A model generated the notes under the pieces. The model saw nothing but the letters and a program-made list of their open reading frames with translations. It did no database searches and was not told the DNA's origin. Positions 1-13,965 of a DNA stretch of 64,000 bases are shown here, piece after piece (within the stretch, counting starts at the first letter, position 1; each line of letters starts with the position of its first letter). This DNA is from Chaunax sp. Z400 (Eukaryota; Chordata; Actinopteri; Lophiiformes; Chaunacidae). The stretch spans positions 29,843,094 through 29,907,093 of the forward strand of contig CM075184.1 of the NCBI GenBank assembly GCA_037577475.1, read 5' to 3'. Both the position numbers and the translations under genes were made by a program.

Positions 1-27
1 AAACTGCAGATTGAGGTAGGAAGGGAT

Positions 28-50
28 GGGGGGGGGGGGGGGGGGGGGGG
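28..50. repeat. run of 23 G
   Basis: An uninterrupted homopolymer of G. Length is unreliable in most sequencing data. Confidence 0.9.
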
Positions 51-1051
51 TTCTACTGTGTTTTTCTTTTCTTACTAATTGCCACTTGGAGTGACTGTCT
101 GCCAAGAAGAGCTGCTCTGTGTGCTGTCAAGAAAGTGCCACAGCAGCACTCCAATTTCTCCAAAAGCAGATTTTTTTTTTTTGTACATTTGTAAATATGT
201 AAGCGTATCCATTAAGAGTGAATGCACAGGCACATTGCTTCAGTGCAATATTCTGCCATAGACACTAACACACATTCATGGGTCAAATATAAAATATGCA
301 CTTCCCTGCAGGAATACATAAGTTATGGGTTTCTTCTGGCTCTTTTTTCATTCTCAAATACACTTGCACACCAACCCACCCACACAGACACACACAAAGC
401 AGAGCAGCAGATGATCACAGTTGGTAAGGACTAAAGGTCTGGCCACCCGCCGGCCATGTCCCGTCTCTGTATCAGTAATGAACAGAGACAGCTTGGGGAC
501 CACCCTGTGAGCTTGCCCCCCCCCCCCTTCCAGTTTCCCCGCATCAGGGCAGAGCTGGGGGCCCTAGGGTGACAGGGACGCCAGAGATGTTCCACACACT
601 GACAGGCAGGTCTTACCTGGCCAACCCACTACACACTGGCCCAGCGACACACAAAGTAACACACAGATGCACGCAGGGACAAATGTGGAGGTACACAAAG
701 ACATGCACGAGTGCTATAAATACAGGTGCGTGCGCACTGTAACTGTTCGCATGTGTTCATGTACCTCGGCACATGCACAAAGCGAGGAACACACCCACCC
801 ACATGAGCACAAACACTGACCCGGTGTAATTCCTCCAGCACATGGCTGGTGACAGGAGCAGCTGCGGCCGCTACGGCAGACAGATGAAATTTTCATAACT
901 ATCTCCTCCAACTTCCATCATCACCTTCAGGATAATTTATGACCTGCCTGCCAGCCTAGAAGAGACAATATGCTTGATATGAGATGAAGTGTTCCAGCAG
1001 TGTAGGTTATAATTAACAGAGGAGGGAAGAAAGATGTCTGTATAGAGGGAG

Positions 1052-1052
<1 letters not shown>

Positions 1053-1116
<64 letters not shown>
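1053..1116. repeat. (TG)32 microsatellite
   Basis: Perfect dinucleotide tract in intron 8. Confidence 0.97.
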
Positions 1117-1118
<2 letters not shown>

Positions 1119-1176
1119 CTGGGGGGTGTTCTACTAAGTAATCATGTCATGTTTTCCCTTATTCTATCATATCTAC

Positions 1177-1457
1177 ACTGATCAGCCACAACATTAAAAT
1201 GTCTTGCATTACATTGTGTGGGTCCGCCTCGTGCCACAAAGACAGCTCTGACCCATCAGAGCGTTGACACAGGGCCTCTGGAGGTGTCCTGTGTTGTCTG
1301 GCACCAGGACATTAATGGCAGGTGTGTGGTGCATGACAAATTAAAATAATCCACATGAATGCCATTACAAGGTTTCCAGGCAGATCGTTGCACTGTATTG
1401 AGGTGATCAATGATATTCACTTCAACCTGATCTGTGAATATTACAATGTTGGATGTT
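1177..1457 (-). mobile_element. Tc1-like DNA transposon, internally deleted
   Basis: The left end (ACTGATCAGCCACAACATTA) and the following GTGCCACAAAGACAGCTCTG are the recognisable terminal and 3' transposase regions of a widespread fish Tc1-like element, here in minus orientation. After GTCTGGCACCAGGACATTA the sequence jumps to ATCCACATGAATGCCATTAC, an internal part, then to TGATCAATGATATTCACTTC and a decayed right end near 1457. About 280 bases remain of an element of well over 1 kb. It cannot encode a transposase. Confidence 0.75.
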
Positions 1458-1662
1458 CATGCCACAGCTTCTCGTGAGGTCCCAGAATAATACTACAGAG
1501 CTAGAAATGAGCACAATAGGGCCCCTTTAAGTTAATTTTGTGATTAAATAACAACGATGCAAACATGGCACAGTAACATTTAACTTCCACATGAGTGGCT
1601 ATAATAAGCCATTTTTAATAACTGAAATAATTTTATGCCATGGTAAAACATACCTGTACTCA

Positions 1663-2120
1663 TTAGTTAGTCCCTCCATGATTTCACAATGTAGCGATTG
1701 CAACAATTAATGCAAATTCAACCAATCCCCATGAATTCTGCACGACCTTGCAATTTTGTCCAATCACCACATCTCATCTACAACTTTTGTCCAATCATCA
1801 TAGTTTGCCGTGAGTTTCACCAATCATAGCAGTCTCAAACTTTGAGCCATAGTTGTACGCCACCTAACTCACTTCCTTGTATCTGGTCGTGAAGATGTAG
1901 ACATGTGCGACAAGAATGTCTCACATATATCAAAGAATGCACCGCATGCAACGTTGTGGTAGAACACAATCAAAAGTCATCGATTGACAAACATTTACTC
2001 GGCAAAGCACACCTGGAGAATGTCTGAAAAGTGTGGAGAATAGACAAAACAAATCACCATGACAGAGGCTGTTGCATTCAGATCGTTTGCAGGTCCTGAA
2101 ACAATCAAGTTGAGTTAGAT
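1663..2120 (+). mobile_element. hAT-like transposon 5' remnant with a BED/CGGBP1-type zinc finger
   Basis: A repeat-like leader (TCCCTCCATGATTTCACAAT, then several TTGTCCAATCA units) is followed by a short open frame from about 1902 to the stop at 2025-2027. It contains YIKECTACNVVVEHNQKSSI and DKHLLGKAHLEN: a CxxC pair, then SxIxxH and H, the pattern of the zinc finger of hAT transposases and of CGGBP1. The rest of the transposase is absent. The boundaries are approximate. Confidence 0.55.
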
Positions 2121-3777
2121 TAAATGTGCATGGTCAGTGATGACGTCAGTGTAGTATCAATAGGGCGCTTGCCCGCTTGCATGACAAACTGTGCATGTGT
2201 GTGATAAAGAAAATAGTTAAGGGATAAAAAGTCTCAGATAAAATGTTTAAACTTGACAGTACAGTGTGAAAGCTTTATTCAAGATAGCGAGTTGATATGT
2301 AAAGCCTGCAAAATCCATGAGGAAGTGATTAGTTCTTTTACACACACACAAACATTTTTAAAAATGCACAACACCAGCATTGAAATTCTAAATTAGTCAA
2401 GTTTCAATTTAAATTTTAAGGACAAATGCAAGCCAACCATTAGCCAACTGTAATGACAGCATTTTTGGGGAGTACTTCCTCCACTGACATATAATGTTTT
2501 GTTCTTGGTGGTGTTTTTTTTTTCCACATGCCTGCCACACATCCTCACCCAATCATGCTCTCTCAGCTTTATGGGATGTTGGGTTTGACCAGAAAGAATG
2601 TCCTTGTTTTCCAGACTTGCAATAAAACAGGTCCAAACCCATACCCTCCTCCACAAGACCCTTACCACATTGTCAAAACACAAATGTTGTTTTCATATTA
2701 AAAAAGGCAGCATTTAATGGGCCACTATCTCGGCAACAAGTGTGGTAAATGTCTGTACAATCTTTAATGACATTTTTAACTGTCTCCCTTTCTGTGCCAA
2801 ATTGCATTACCAAGCTTTTACTGTGAAATGCATAATTATGAAATGACTGTTTCCATTAAAAGCTGTAAGCAATTTGATGCATTTGTGACTCAGTCAAGGA
2901 TAAGCACAGCTATTTCACAAAGAGAGAGTGTGATTCTGATTCATGCCAGTTGAAAACTTTCCATTCCCTCACCTAACCACAAAACGAGAAAAAGCATGTA
3001 CCTCAAAAGCTAATTACTGACTTATTTGAGAACCAGGCGAGATAGATGTAAGTTTACACTGCTAGAACTGTTTGCATAGTAAGTAAAAGGTAAAGAAATA
3101 GCATCATCGGTCATCTTGTTCAAAGTACATTCCTGCAAGAATGAGACATATTCTGAAATACTTGGCGCTAAGATAGGAAGGTGATTTCTACCACAACAGC
3201 GGCTGTGAGGTTCTGCAGAGGTCAAGATATGTCATGCATAACTTACTAATTGCTTAACAGTGGTGGGTGCATGAGAGAAGAATTTATCATTTACAATCAA
3301 GCACACACAAACGCACCTCACAAGCAATCAAGCCACAGGCGATCGCACTGCATGCATGTATCCAGTCTAAGGGACCACACAGACATGTTTTAGATAAAGA
3401 CAGACAAATTAGACGACAGCATCCTAGGCTAACCACTGCACTTGTGGTAATTACAGGCTGGCCAGCAATGAAAGAGATGGATGACATGTGCATATTTGTT
3501 TTCTCCTACATTACCATGAATCAAGTAAACATAGCAATGCTGATGACGGCAAAAGTAGGCGATACAAAGAAAAAGACACACAGACAACAAAGACAGAGAA
3601 CTAGGTTGCGGGATATGAGTTTATCATAACACACACAGGTGTTTGCCCATCATTGTCGAAGGCAAACCCCTAAAGAGAAACAATGGCCTAGCCAGCAAAA
3701 GTTTTGGCTGGCAACTCATGCCAAGATAAACAGACTGAGCAAGTCCTGTCTTTTCTGCTTGCAAAACACTGTTGTTG

Positions 3778-3860
3778 TAGGGGCGGTGGTGTAGAGGCAA
3801 ATGTGGGACTGCTGTCTGGGAGATCTGATTAACCTGTCACCTCGGGTTACAACTTAGATC
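3778..3860 (+). repeat. possible tRNA-like SINE fragment
   Basis: The start AGGGGCGGTGGTGTAGAGGC resembles the head of a fish interspersed repeat that begins GGGGCGGTGGTGTAGTGG. The match fades after about 20 bases and no clear B box follows. Confidence 0.25.
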
Positions 3861-6800
3861 ACACAGGCCTGGTTGACAACATGCCCAGACCGACCCACTG
3901 CCAACCAGAACAATGGCTTGTGATGCCAGCTCCTAACACCACCATCACCACCCTTGCTAATTAAACCTGCTTATTAACATCTTAATGCCACCCCCTCACA
4001 AACCTCACAAACTCATTTCCCAAACCCATCCATATATTTAAAAGTCCGATTCCACACAATTAATGAAAATGATTGTTGACACATTGCCTTCATTCTTAAA
4101 TTTCAGAAACTCCACACAGGATGTGCAAAGGATGCTGAACACACAATGGCTTTACCAGAGGTCTATTGGAATCTGTACCAAGTAAACTCTTGAGTGTATA
4201 AAGAGAGTGAGTTGCTTATAGCATTATACCACTACCTTCAGGAGTATAGCACCTCAATTTCAAAAGCTTTAAGGAGGTCATTGGCCATATTAGACAAAAT
4301 CTGTCCAGGTCTATTATGGACACAATACTGACAATCTTTCCAACTCCCATCTGGGACAGGGGACCTCAATTGTCTCCTAATTCCCTGTCCCACTCTAGTG
4401 CTGGAATTGGGGTAGATGTCATTGATAGCACAAAGGAAATGTCACCACTCCTGGAATTAAGTGCCAGCCAAAAAGGTCTCTTTTTTCCTTTTTCTCTGTT
4501 TCGATGTGTCTCCACATGGTTGCAACTTTTAACTGACATCATTGGTGGGGTCATCCCCTGCTGGGTACAGCCTTGGCTCTCTGGCCCCTGCTTGGCTCCC
4601 AGTGACCCTTGGTTTTGATAACAGAATGGACCTTTTGTGTAGCAGCACCCTGTCCAGGTGAAGACAAGAAAGGCTGACAATGGCAGGAAACATAAAGCCA
4701 ATAGAGGCTGGGAGAAGGCCCTATGGGGTCATGGGTCAAGCTGGACAGCTGAGTGATGAGTGCAGCTGTGGACACGTGGACCTCCTTCTCTGTCTTTTAG
4801 ATCTGCTTGCCATGTCAACCGATGTTGCCTTTGTCTTGGGATAAAGACCTCACTAACTCTTGACAAGTTAGAGAAAAGTAATAAACAGAGCAACAGATGT
4901 ACTATGCAACAGAGTGTACAGCTATTTTAAGGCCACCCTAACCTGTACTGTGTGGGTCAACTCGACATTTGTCTGGACATTTGCCTATAATTAATAGAAA
5001 AAAATGAAATTGCGTCCTCTTAAAATTAAACTTTCAGTTAAAAAATAATCAGAGATAAAAAAAAATACATTTCCAAACTATTTTCATGGTAACAAAAATA
5101 TTTTACAAAACTCAAAAATGGTGCAACATTTGAGAACAATTCTCTTCAATGACTTTAACACTTGCCATCTTTGTCCGCCCTCCCTAATCTGAGGAGGTCT
5201 GTAACACAAACCAAAAAAAATACGTTTGAACCTTAAGCGATCACCCAAGCGTATTAAACAACGAACATATACAGTGTGTCTCCAAACTACAGCTATTCAC
5301 ACATTCTGAGCTGTCCAACTGTTTCCGATGCCAAAGGTCAATGGCTGCCCACTCTCCTACCGGCCCACACTGAAAGATGGGAGGACAGGGTGTGCCAAGT
5401 CATTCACAGACCCTCTTCTGGGTCATAAACACCTCTGCCTGTCTTTTCCCCTCCACAGAGGTGAGTTGGGTTTGCACTCTGTTAATCTTTCACTACAGGC
5501 CTGCTTGCTTTTACACTGGCCTGCCGGAGAACAGAGGATGAAAGAGGGGTAGTAAACGACGAGATTGGATAAAAGAGCAGGAAGAAAAAGGCATAGAAAG
5601 GGCCAGATGGGCACCTTCACAGTCCATTTATCAAACCCAATGTGGCCCTCCTCTCCCCTCCCCGCTGTTCTCATGTCCTAAACCCCCATGTAATTCTGTA
5701 ATGATTTTCATTATCATATAATGACCTTACAAAGCCTACAGCAGTTTGCATGGTCAGTACAAAACTCGCAGCTGTTCCCTTCAGTATTTGCCCGCGGACT
5801 GTGACAAAGCTTCTTTTTTTTTTCTCTGTTGGTCAGAGCAGTGACCTCTAGGATCTTGACGGTCATCATGAGGTCACCTCATCTGAAGGTAGGTATATTC
5901 TAATCGTGCAGGTTCAAGATGGCATCACACCAAGTAGCTATTCTAAGTTCACATATAGTAATTATGAAAACAAAACTAGAGAACACTGTTAAAGTTTCTG
6001 TGTATTACATACCCAGTGTTTGTCAAACAATGAACCCTTCTTTACCTGCATTTGCATGAATGTGAAATAAGATCCAGGCATTTTCAAAGCTTAATGATTC
6101 TAGCATTTTGAATCAGTTTAGGTCTGGTGCTATTGAGATGTTTCTTATCCTTATCGGCCTGTTACCTAGAGATTGTGCCAAGCTCTTCAATCAGCTCTTT
6201 GTGTGTGGCATACACAACTGCTCTGCTACCCACTCATATAACCATCCATCTAGTTTCAAGGCACTCACAAGGTGTGTACCAAAGGGACACGGAGGGCAGC
6301 ATCTATCAAAGAATTCACCATGTGCATCTGGAAAACCCAGTTACAAGAAAAGCTCATAAGAATAAAAAAGCTCTCATAACTTTGTTGGCTCAGAGTGAAT
6401 GAATGGACTGCTTCTGCTAACAGGGAGAGCCGAGGCATCACTCACTCCGAGTGCCTATAAGTCACTTGTGAAGAACCACTGGTCAACAGGTCCAATTTCT
6501 CTTTCTTTCTTTCTCGCGATTGCTAAAAATGCCTTGGAGACAGAAAATGGCAGCTAGCAGGCCACGTTCCTGCACAGTGCTGCTTTAACTGGTGTTTAAG
6601 AAACAAAAGTAAGCGAGAAACTTAATCAATCAGTGCTGGTTGTTTATGTTTATGTGCCTCGAGCTAGAGTCATCAATCATGTTGTTTTTTTCTTTTTTCC
6701 CCCCCATCCTTTTGGAAGCAATATGTGCTGAATGGAAACCATGGAAACAAAAGAAAGCATTATGAAAAAATATGTTGCATATTGTGTGAAACCCTAAGTA

Positions 6801-8425
6801 GGATGCCGAGTAAAAAGAAATCAATCATGGCAAAGGAAATTAATTTCAAAATCCTCTATTGGTGAGTGTTTTTATGAAAATAAATACAGCTTTGAATACA
6901 GATACAGATTCCTTCACTGGCTCTGTATACGTCACTTTGTCTTAGTGGTATAAAGATATCTTAAAAAATGTCTTTGTCCTCAACAAAGATCTTGCAAGCC
7001 AATCCATGGATGTCTAAACAGTGCTAGTGTGTCCCACTTAACATTGTACATAGCCATGTGTTTAGTTTTGTGTAAATGAGATCTGTTGACAGGCACTTGA
7101 CAGGATGACCCCTGGCTTTTTTGTAAGTAGTGGAGGTGGGGGCTAGGGATAGACATTTAATGTGTGCAAAGGGAAGAGGCGGTATCAGGAGCAGCTGGAG
7201 TTCAAACATATTGTGTGGGACTTGCCCTCCTCTAAAACTAATCTAATCAGTCTTTCACTGCTGATAGAGTAAACGTCTGGCTGCCTCGCCGACAGTGACT
7301 GAGTATATCCTGTCCTGGTCTCTGATAATGGTTGTGAAGATCCGAGGACTGGCTGAGATAAGTTAAGGCTTAGACGTTGGTCAGAAGGTGGTAACATTGC
7401 ATTGTGGGTGGTAGGGGAACCGGAATAGTGGGCGACAGCGCTGATGTTAGGTTGGGAAGAAGTGGTTTCTAGCTTTCAGCACCTGCAGCTGTAATACACT
7501 GTCGAAACAGGCCCTGCATTAGAGTTGTGGGCGTTGACACAGCAAAGCAAGGTGTGTGGAAACAGCCTGTTTACAAGGCTAATCTGGATATGGGTCAACT
7601 GGAGGAAACTATGCAAAACGGAGGGCCACCATGGAAAGATGAGGGCAACAACACTGTGAGAAGTTACAATATATCATTCAAAAGGAAAGATGCTGCTTTC
7701 GGGAATGTCTAACGTGTGAATTCTGCCCCTGACACTGCCCCAGAGAGAGAGAGAGCCTTCTTTATCTGAATGAATGGCCAGTGTTCTAATCCGTGTGCTT
7801 CCAGTCCTTATCTGGAAGGAAGGAAGTGAATGGGCTTATCCAAGACACACGTGTCGTTGCGAAAGTTGTGATAGCTGCCAGGCCCAAGGACCACAAACAA
7901 ACACAAACTCTATGGGATTCACATCAGCTCTTTGGAGAGATTCATTGTTACTGCATCCAAGATGAAAACAAGTCTAAGGTGATAATTCATGGTATGACAT
8001 TTTGCTTCAGACATGATCACCGTTGTTAACCTCACGACTTGTCACTATTTAATTGAGGCTTACACATGAACGATTGTTGTTGCTGTCTATCATTCAACAT
8101 ACCAGTAGTTCTTGTATGTCAGAGCCAACGAAGCTATCATATTTGGCTGTAACTGGCAACATGTTTGGATCATTGTTTTGATTGGGCCCCAAATGAGGGT
8201 TCACTAAATATTAGTGTATTATGAGAAGTCGATGACAAACTGTGTAATAAACGTTGTGTCTGTTTAAAAAAAACTGTGCAATTTAACATAAGATATTGAA
8301 TATTAAGCAGAAAGTTTTGTGTGTGTTCCCATTTTGAATACAGTAGAAGAATGTGCACATATCAGTCAAGGATTTAAGTTTCGAGGGCCAGTGGAAGGAA
8401 CAAAGTTGGTGGTATATTGTGTTAC

Positions 8426-8550
8426 CTGTCTCTCCATGTCTGTCTTTGCTGTTGTCTGTCAGTCAAGGCAGAAAGCAGGGTTTCGGCCATCTCTCTCCTT
8501 CCCTCTCTTGCTTGTCCCTCCTCCTCCACTGTAGCCAGGAAGAGCATGGT
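8426..8550 (-). CDS. fto: fto exon 8 (41 codons plus two bases, C-terminal domain)
   Basis: The exon reads TMLFLATVEEEGQAREGRRE and MAETLLSALTDRQQQRQTWRD, then AG that opens the next codon. It has exactly the length of the human segment [20 protein letters not shown] through LRREWHA and keeps the pattern EEG, LxALTxRQ, R.W. The acceptor is CTTTTTCAG|ACC and the donor GAGACAG|GTAACA, phase 2. Similarity is lower than in the core exons, as usual for the C-terminal domain. It is the last exon found; the protein should continue with roughly 50 residues ending near a PLPFDL-type motif in an exon not seen in 1-8425. Confidence 0.92.
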
Positions 8551-11074
8551 CTGAAAAAGGGAAGTGGAAAATAAGTAGACAAGTAGAACAAAATTACCTG
8601 GACCTGGACCTAGGGATGAATTTGGAGCCCCTGTGCCAGCTGCTCTCACATGTTAAAATCCCAGCCCAGTTTTGCTGTTGTGCTCTCTTACTTGGACACG
8701 ACAAAAAACACAGATTATATCTAAAAGTGAAGAGTGTACTCTGGTTTATTGTCTAAAAGCCAAGTCCCCTGCAGCAGCCGCAGCTAACATTAGTGCAAAG
8801 TCAGCACTGCACTCGTTCAGGGAGAGTTGAACCTCCATTAGTGTGGAAGCATCGCCCATTGTATTGACATCTTCATTTAATTAATTAGCCTGTTGGATAT
8901 GTTGTTGATGGAGATGACTGGGCTTTGTTCAATGACTTGGATGAAATTAGCGGAGCGCTTTTTCTAGGACTAGCCAACATTTAGCGACACTTAGCCACTT
9001 ACTGCATACAAAATGCCTAGCCAGCATGCTATTTACTTTGTGATATGAGTATGTGAGATGTACTTAGTATGTCCCAATCCTCAGTATAAAACCGATAGCA
9101 TGACTGAATACTATTTACATGGAAATATGATAACACAAAAGCACTGTGGTAGAGACAACAACAATATAACGTCAAATGTGTTTCTTCTTCCTCATGGATA
9201 AAAAAGACTAGATATTGCAACATCATATTGCTGCTCTATACTGTTTGATATAAATGTTCCTTTTGACGATTATTTATAGTCGAATACTGCATTGATATTC
9301 CATCAATTTCCTAAGTTTTATTCATTTAATCAGGTTGAGTGATGTGTGTAGAGTAAAAACAGTTTGTCCTGTTGGTCCCAAATCTTTCAACAAACCTCCT
9401 CCTTATAAGTCATGATGGTGTTACACCATATTTGGTTATTTATTTTTACAACTGAGATTACGTTTTTGCTATTCAGAGAGAGTAAAGTACCAAAAATGGC
9501 ACCAGTGGTTACCAGGACCAAATTCCAGGTACTGGTCCTGGCATTGGCTGAGAAGTGAATGCTCACCAACCCAACACTTGAGAAGAACGCGATTCTATAT
9601 AAACTCAAGACTCCCATATAGTTTCAAAGCTCCATTTGGAATAATAAAGAAAAATTTCCAATGATATATTGATTGCTTTATCACCCATTACATCCTTGAG
9701 TAGGACAAATCAGAACTTGGCGCTATCAGATCTCCCCCTGAATACCAAAGTGCATGGAATCGTGTTGGAAGACTAAATGAAGGATCTGCCCCATTCTTGA
9801 GCTTCTGTGCTCAGTTTAGAAATAACACACTGAGCCAAGTCTCTATTATAACATCCCTGGGATGGAGACATACAGTAAGTCTAGTATAAAGTCAGTTTCA
9901 CATCAGAGGATGGGCAAATTACACCCAATATTAGAGTGTGAGTCAATTAATCACGTCCTGCACAACACAGTGTAATGTGTGAGTATCCCCCTGTTGAACA
10001 TGAATTACAGGCTGGCTTAAAGTGTGACGTGGCACATCAGTGCTAATCTGAGACATCCTGGCAAACCTTCGCCTCCAAGTCCTCTGCAGCCTCTAAGCTG
10101 GTTGAGAGGGAGTCAAATGAAAAAGGATCTGGCAGCCCAAATTAAATGCAGTGCTGTCAGCTACACTCAAATCCCCTTTTCTCCCTCTTCTTCTCTACCC
10201 TTCACAGACTCACCCCCTCTCTGAATATCTTTAAATGTCTCCGCCCTTCTTCTTCCAGCCTCTGAGAAGTGATGGATCTGTAACTCTGACTGACTCTGAC
10301 GCCTTGTTAAGAACAGTCTCTCCCTGTCACATCCACCAGTAAAGCGTGTTCATTTCTCCCCATTAACAGTCACTTGCCTCCCCAGTCATCCAACCGTCTT
10401 TTAAAAAAAAACAAAACTACAATGTAAGGGAACCTTCATTTCTTCTCCTCTTCATTTTTTAACCCCTTTTTTCTGACAATCGACCTGTCTGTCTTACTTG
10501 ATGTAAAGATGGGTTTGATTGTCTGTGTGTGCTTACGTCCTCCTCACCACACAGGACAGGTGTCAAAACATGTGGCAGCGTGTGACTGATTACACCTGAC
10601 TCGGAGGAGACACCAAATATTGCAGTGACCAGGAGGAAACAGGGCTTGGCTGTACTCGCTATGGAGACTGTGTCTTTGGGTTTGGATCAAACCTGTCTTC
10701 GTGGGATGAGTGCAGTCTAAGAAAGTGACAGGAAGTGCATTCAGACTGTTTCACTCTCTCAGCTGCTTGACATAATATTGCCATGCTGGCTGTGAAGAAC
10801 GGTGTATCAGTCATTCAAGCACAGTGTTAAATAGGAAGTGATTTGTAGCTGAGGGCCACTCTAAGACTGCATACCTGATTTATACCACTAAGGCCAAATC
10901 TGCATCTCTTCAATTAAACACATTAATTACACCAGTTTTGGGAGAGTTTGTGCACATTTGCCAGGTTTATAGTAAAAAGCCTCTTCTTGTTTTTGTTCAC
11001 TTCTAATTTTTGTGTACTTTTACAGTGCCTCCAATAATGTTAATGTGTTTTACCAAGTCTCCTTTCAATTAAAA

Positions 11075-11097
11075 TGTGTGTGTGTGTGTGTGTGTGT
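11075..11097. repeat. (TG)n microsatellite, short
   Basis: Perfect 23-base tract with a second short TG tract about 15 bases on. Confidence 0.95.
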
Positions 11098-12942
11098 TTA
11101 CATGCCAGAGAGTGTGTGTGTGTGTGTAAGATCTTGTGTTTGGAGGACATGGTGCAAAGAGAGGCCTTCATGTATCGCCACAGGCTGATCCCCAGGCCAT
11201 TTATTTATCGAGCCTGGCCTCAGTCAGTCACGGCAAAAGACCACAGCCCTTTATCTTTGGGTGTGTGTTAGCACTAATCAGCCCCTCTTTCCCCCTTTTT
11301 GCCCCTTGATGACAGTAGCTGTCCTCAGCCTCCACCTCTCTGAAGCTGATGCTGACCACAGATGTCCCCCTGACCCAAAGCCACATCCGGAGGTGAACAA
11401 GAGGACAAGGAGGACCTAGGTGCCTCCATCCCTGGTCCCCCAGGTCCAAAATTCAACCCTATCTATTTAACTACAGATAAGCATAAACATTTACGGCCCT
11501 GTCCAAGAGGTAGGGTATGTAAACAAACATGCAGCCATGCCGAGGTGATATTTTGGTTGGTGGAGAGCTGAAGTGATGATAGCATTCCAAGTGAAGGCTG
11601 GCTGGAGGACAGCCTGGGGCGGCTCAGTAACACCTCAAGCTAGGACTGAACCTTAACACCAACAAGCATCTGTCTATTCCATCACATAACAACTTGCTAC
11701 TCATTCAACACAGAATAATAGCATGGGGAAATTGTTTGTTGCTGCACACGGTGAAATATGGTGTGCATCCCTTAATACTTCACAGAGGAGCTGTCACGGG
11801 CCATGTTACAGCTAAGAAATGCTGAAAGGCAGAAAGGTTAAAAAAAAAAAAAAAAGATCCATACAGAACTGAAGGTTTGCACTCCATAAAACACCACTAC
11901 TAGCTGACCATCAGAGTTTCTGTGAAACTGTTAACACCCCATGAAATTCCTTAGCTGCCTTTAGACCAGGAGTTTCAGGGGACCGTAAGCACTTCTAAGC
12001 TCGCTGACACTCTTTAATATACTGTTGGAAAGATTTTATGTCTGCCGGCCAAAAAAAACAACAATTGCCAACTTTGCCTCCCTTTTTAGCTATTTTAATA
12101 AACATGGCTGATTTCTAGACCAGAGCAGACCATCCAAATGATGAGTGATTACCTAGAAAAGTAGATGACAAACAAGCAAAGGTTGCCTGGGATCTGACTG
12201 TTGGCTGGTGTTTGCCACCATGGTGCCTCCACTCCTAAGTGCACCTCTGTTTGTCACACTTGTCTCCCCACCACTAGTATGTCTAATAGGCCAGGATACT
12301 CCTCTGTCTCTCTCTGTGCTCATATGAAGGTACACATGGCCCTAACTGGTAATCCATCCATCCTGTATGTAGCTGTTGAGCTAACTTCGAGTGATACAGT
12401 AGCATGCAGGTTCTTAAAAACTCAATTAACTAAGTTCTATAATTAAAAATGACATTTACTGCACTGAGGTGCCAATCTAGTCAAGACTGACGCTATAATG
12501 TAATGTTTTGTCATGACTTTTATTTTGTAAATTACTTTTCTTTTCTTTTTCTTTTTTTCAGGGGCAAATGTTGTCAAGCCCTGCATAGATGCCTCCATGT
12601 CCCTCTTCCCTCTAATACATGAAACCAATATCACTTTGACCACTGGGGGGGAAAAGGCACCAGGCACCAGGCACCTTGCTCGGGGTACTGGATAGCTTCT
12701 GCTCATTGATATAAACAACTAGGGAGCTGTGATCTGCCAGGGCCAGTTTCAGTCTGGACAAGGGATCTGTGTGTGTAGGCTCCTTGCTGCCGCCAAGTTA
12801 CTTTGCTCTTGGGGGAACTCTCCACTGGTGGAAAAATTATATTAGCCCAGGAAGAAATAAGTCCAGACCAATTTCGCTTTTCTGTGACATCACATAAGTC
12901 ATAAAAGAGAGAGAGAGAGAGACATAGTGTGTGTTGTGCGTG

Positions 12943-12945
<3 letters not shown>

Positions 12946-13033
<88 letters not shown>
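12946..13033. repeat. (GT)44 microsatellite
   Basis: Perfect tract, followed by a run of T. Confidence 0.97.
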
Positions 13034-13034
<1 letters not shown>

Positions 13035-13147
13035 TGTTTTTTTTTTTTGCTGCCCTCTGCCTGCTGTCACAAAATTACAGGTGGTTTAAAATTGAGGTAT
13101 ATCTGAAATTACATTTGTTCATTTTCCATTATGTAATATTGGATGAT

Positions 13148-13257
<110 letters not shown>

Positions 13258-13847
13258 TGTGTTGGGGAAGAATGAAGGGTGCCAACATTGCTCGGGTTTT
13301 CACCCAGACTTTGAAGCACCAGAGCATTTGATATAATCAAAGGTGGAAACAATAAAGAGGCAAGCAAGTTTTATAAAAACCTCCTCTCAAGAGAATAGTT
13401 TCTTTAAATATAAACGTGTCTGTGTCTTTTGAATTATTTGTGCAACTTTGCGGAGTTCATGCAACTGAAACTCGAAGAACATTGACTTTAGGGGATTTTT
13501 CAAAACGGTGTTTGTTGCATTACATCTTTGCTGTTACTCCAAATACATCAATTTAATTATAGAAAAACCATTAAAGGCATATTATGAAGTTTCTTAGGTG
13601 GATATGTTCAGGTCAATACAGTTCAACACAACTGTTCAGTCATGTATTCTATTTTTGTGATGCTTATAACAATCACTTCCTGTTTATACTGCGTTAGAGG
13701 TTTTAGTACTACTATATTTCTGCTATTCACAGCTATCTAAAGATAGATGCTATAGCATATTGGAATGCATTAGTTTGTACAAGTATACCTAATAAATAGG
13801 CCATTGAGTGTATACTCAGATTTGTATATTTTTTTGTGTTTTTGTGG

Positions 13848-13890
13848 TCTCTCTCTCTCTCTCTCTCTCTGAGTGTGTGTGTGTGTGTGT

Positions 13891-13964
<74 letters not shown>
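13848..13964. repeat. (TC)n-(GT)n compound microsatellite
   Basis: TC tract at 13848-13870, then GT to 13964 with one C interruption. Confidence 0.96.

Positions 13965-13965
<1 letters not shown>

Larger units (their letters stand above)
1..8425 (-). other. fto intron 8, incomplete (final exon not found)
   Basis: This is the sequence downstream of exon 8 (donor GTAACA) on the fto strand. I scanned its minus strand for a PLPFDL-like ending and found none that is convincing. It contains a run of 23 G (28-50), a (TG)n tract (1053-1116), a Tc1-like remnant (1177-1457), a hAT-like remnant (1663-2120) and a possible repeat at 3778-3860. 2130-3770 and 3860-8420 are unique-looking with no coding signal. 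In human the last intron is by far the longest of the gene, so an exon further left is plausible. Confidence 0.8.

Noticed and set aside
3650..3690. Minus-strand FAFDNDG as a possible FTO C-terminal PFDL motif
   Set aside because: The surrounding residues do not match and there is no suitable splice acceptor.
7680..7750. Minus-strand string IPESSIFPFE followed by a stop, as a possible last fto exon
   Set aside because: It lacks the expected PLPFDL-type ending and the residues before it do not resemble the FTO C-terminus; no matching acceptor in the required phase was apparent.
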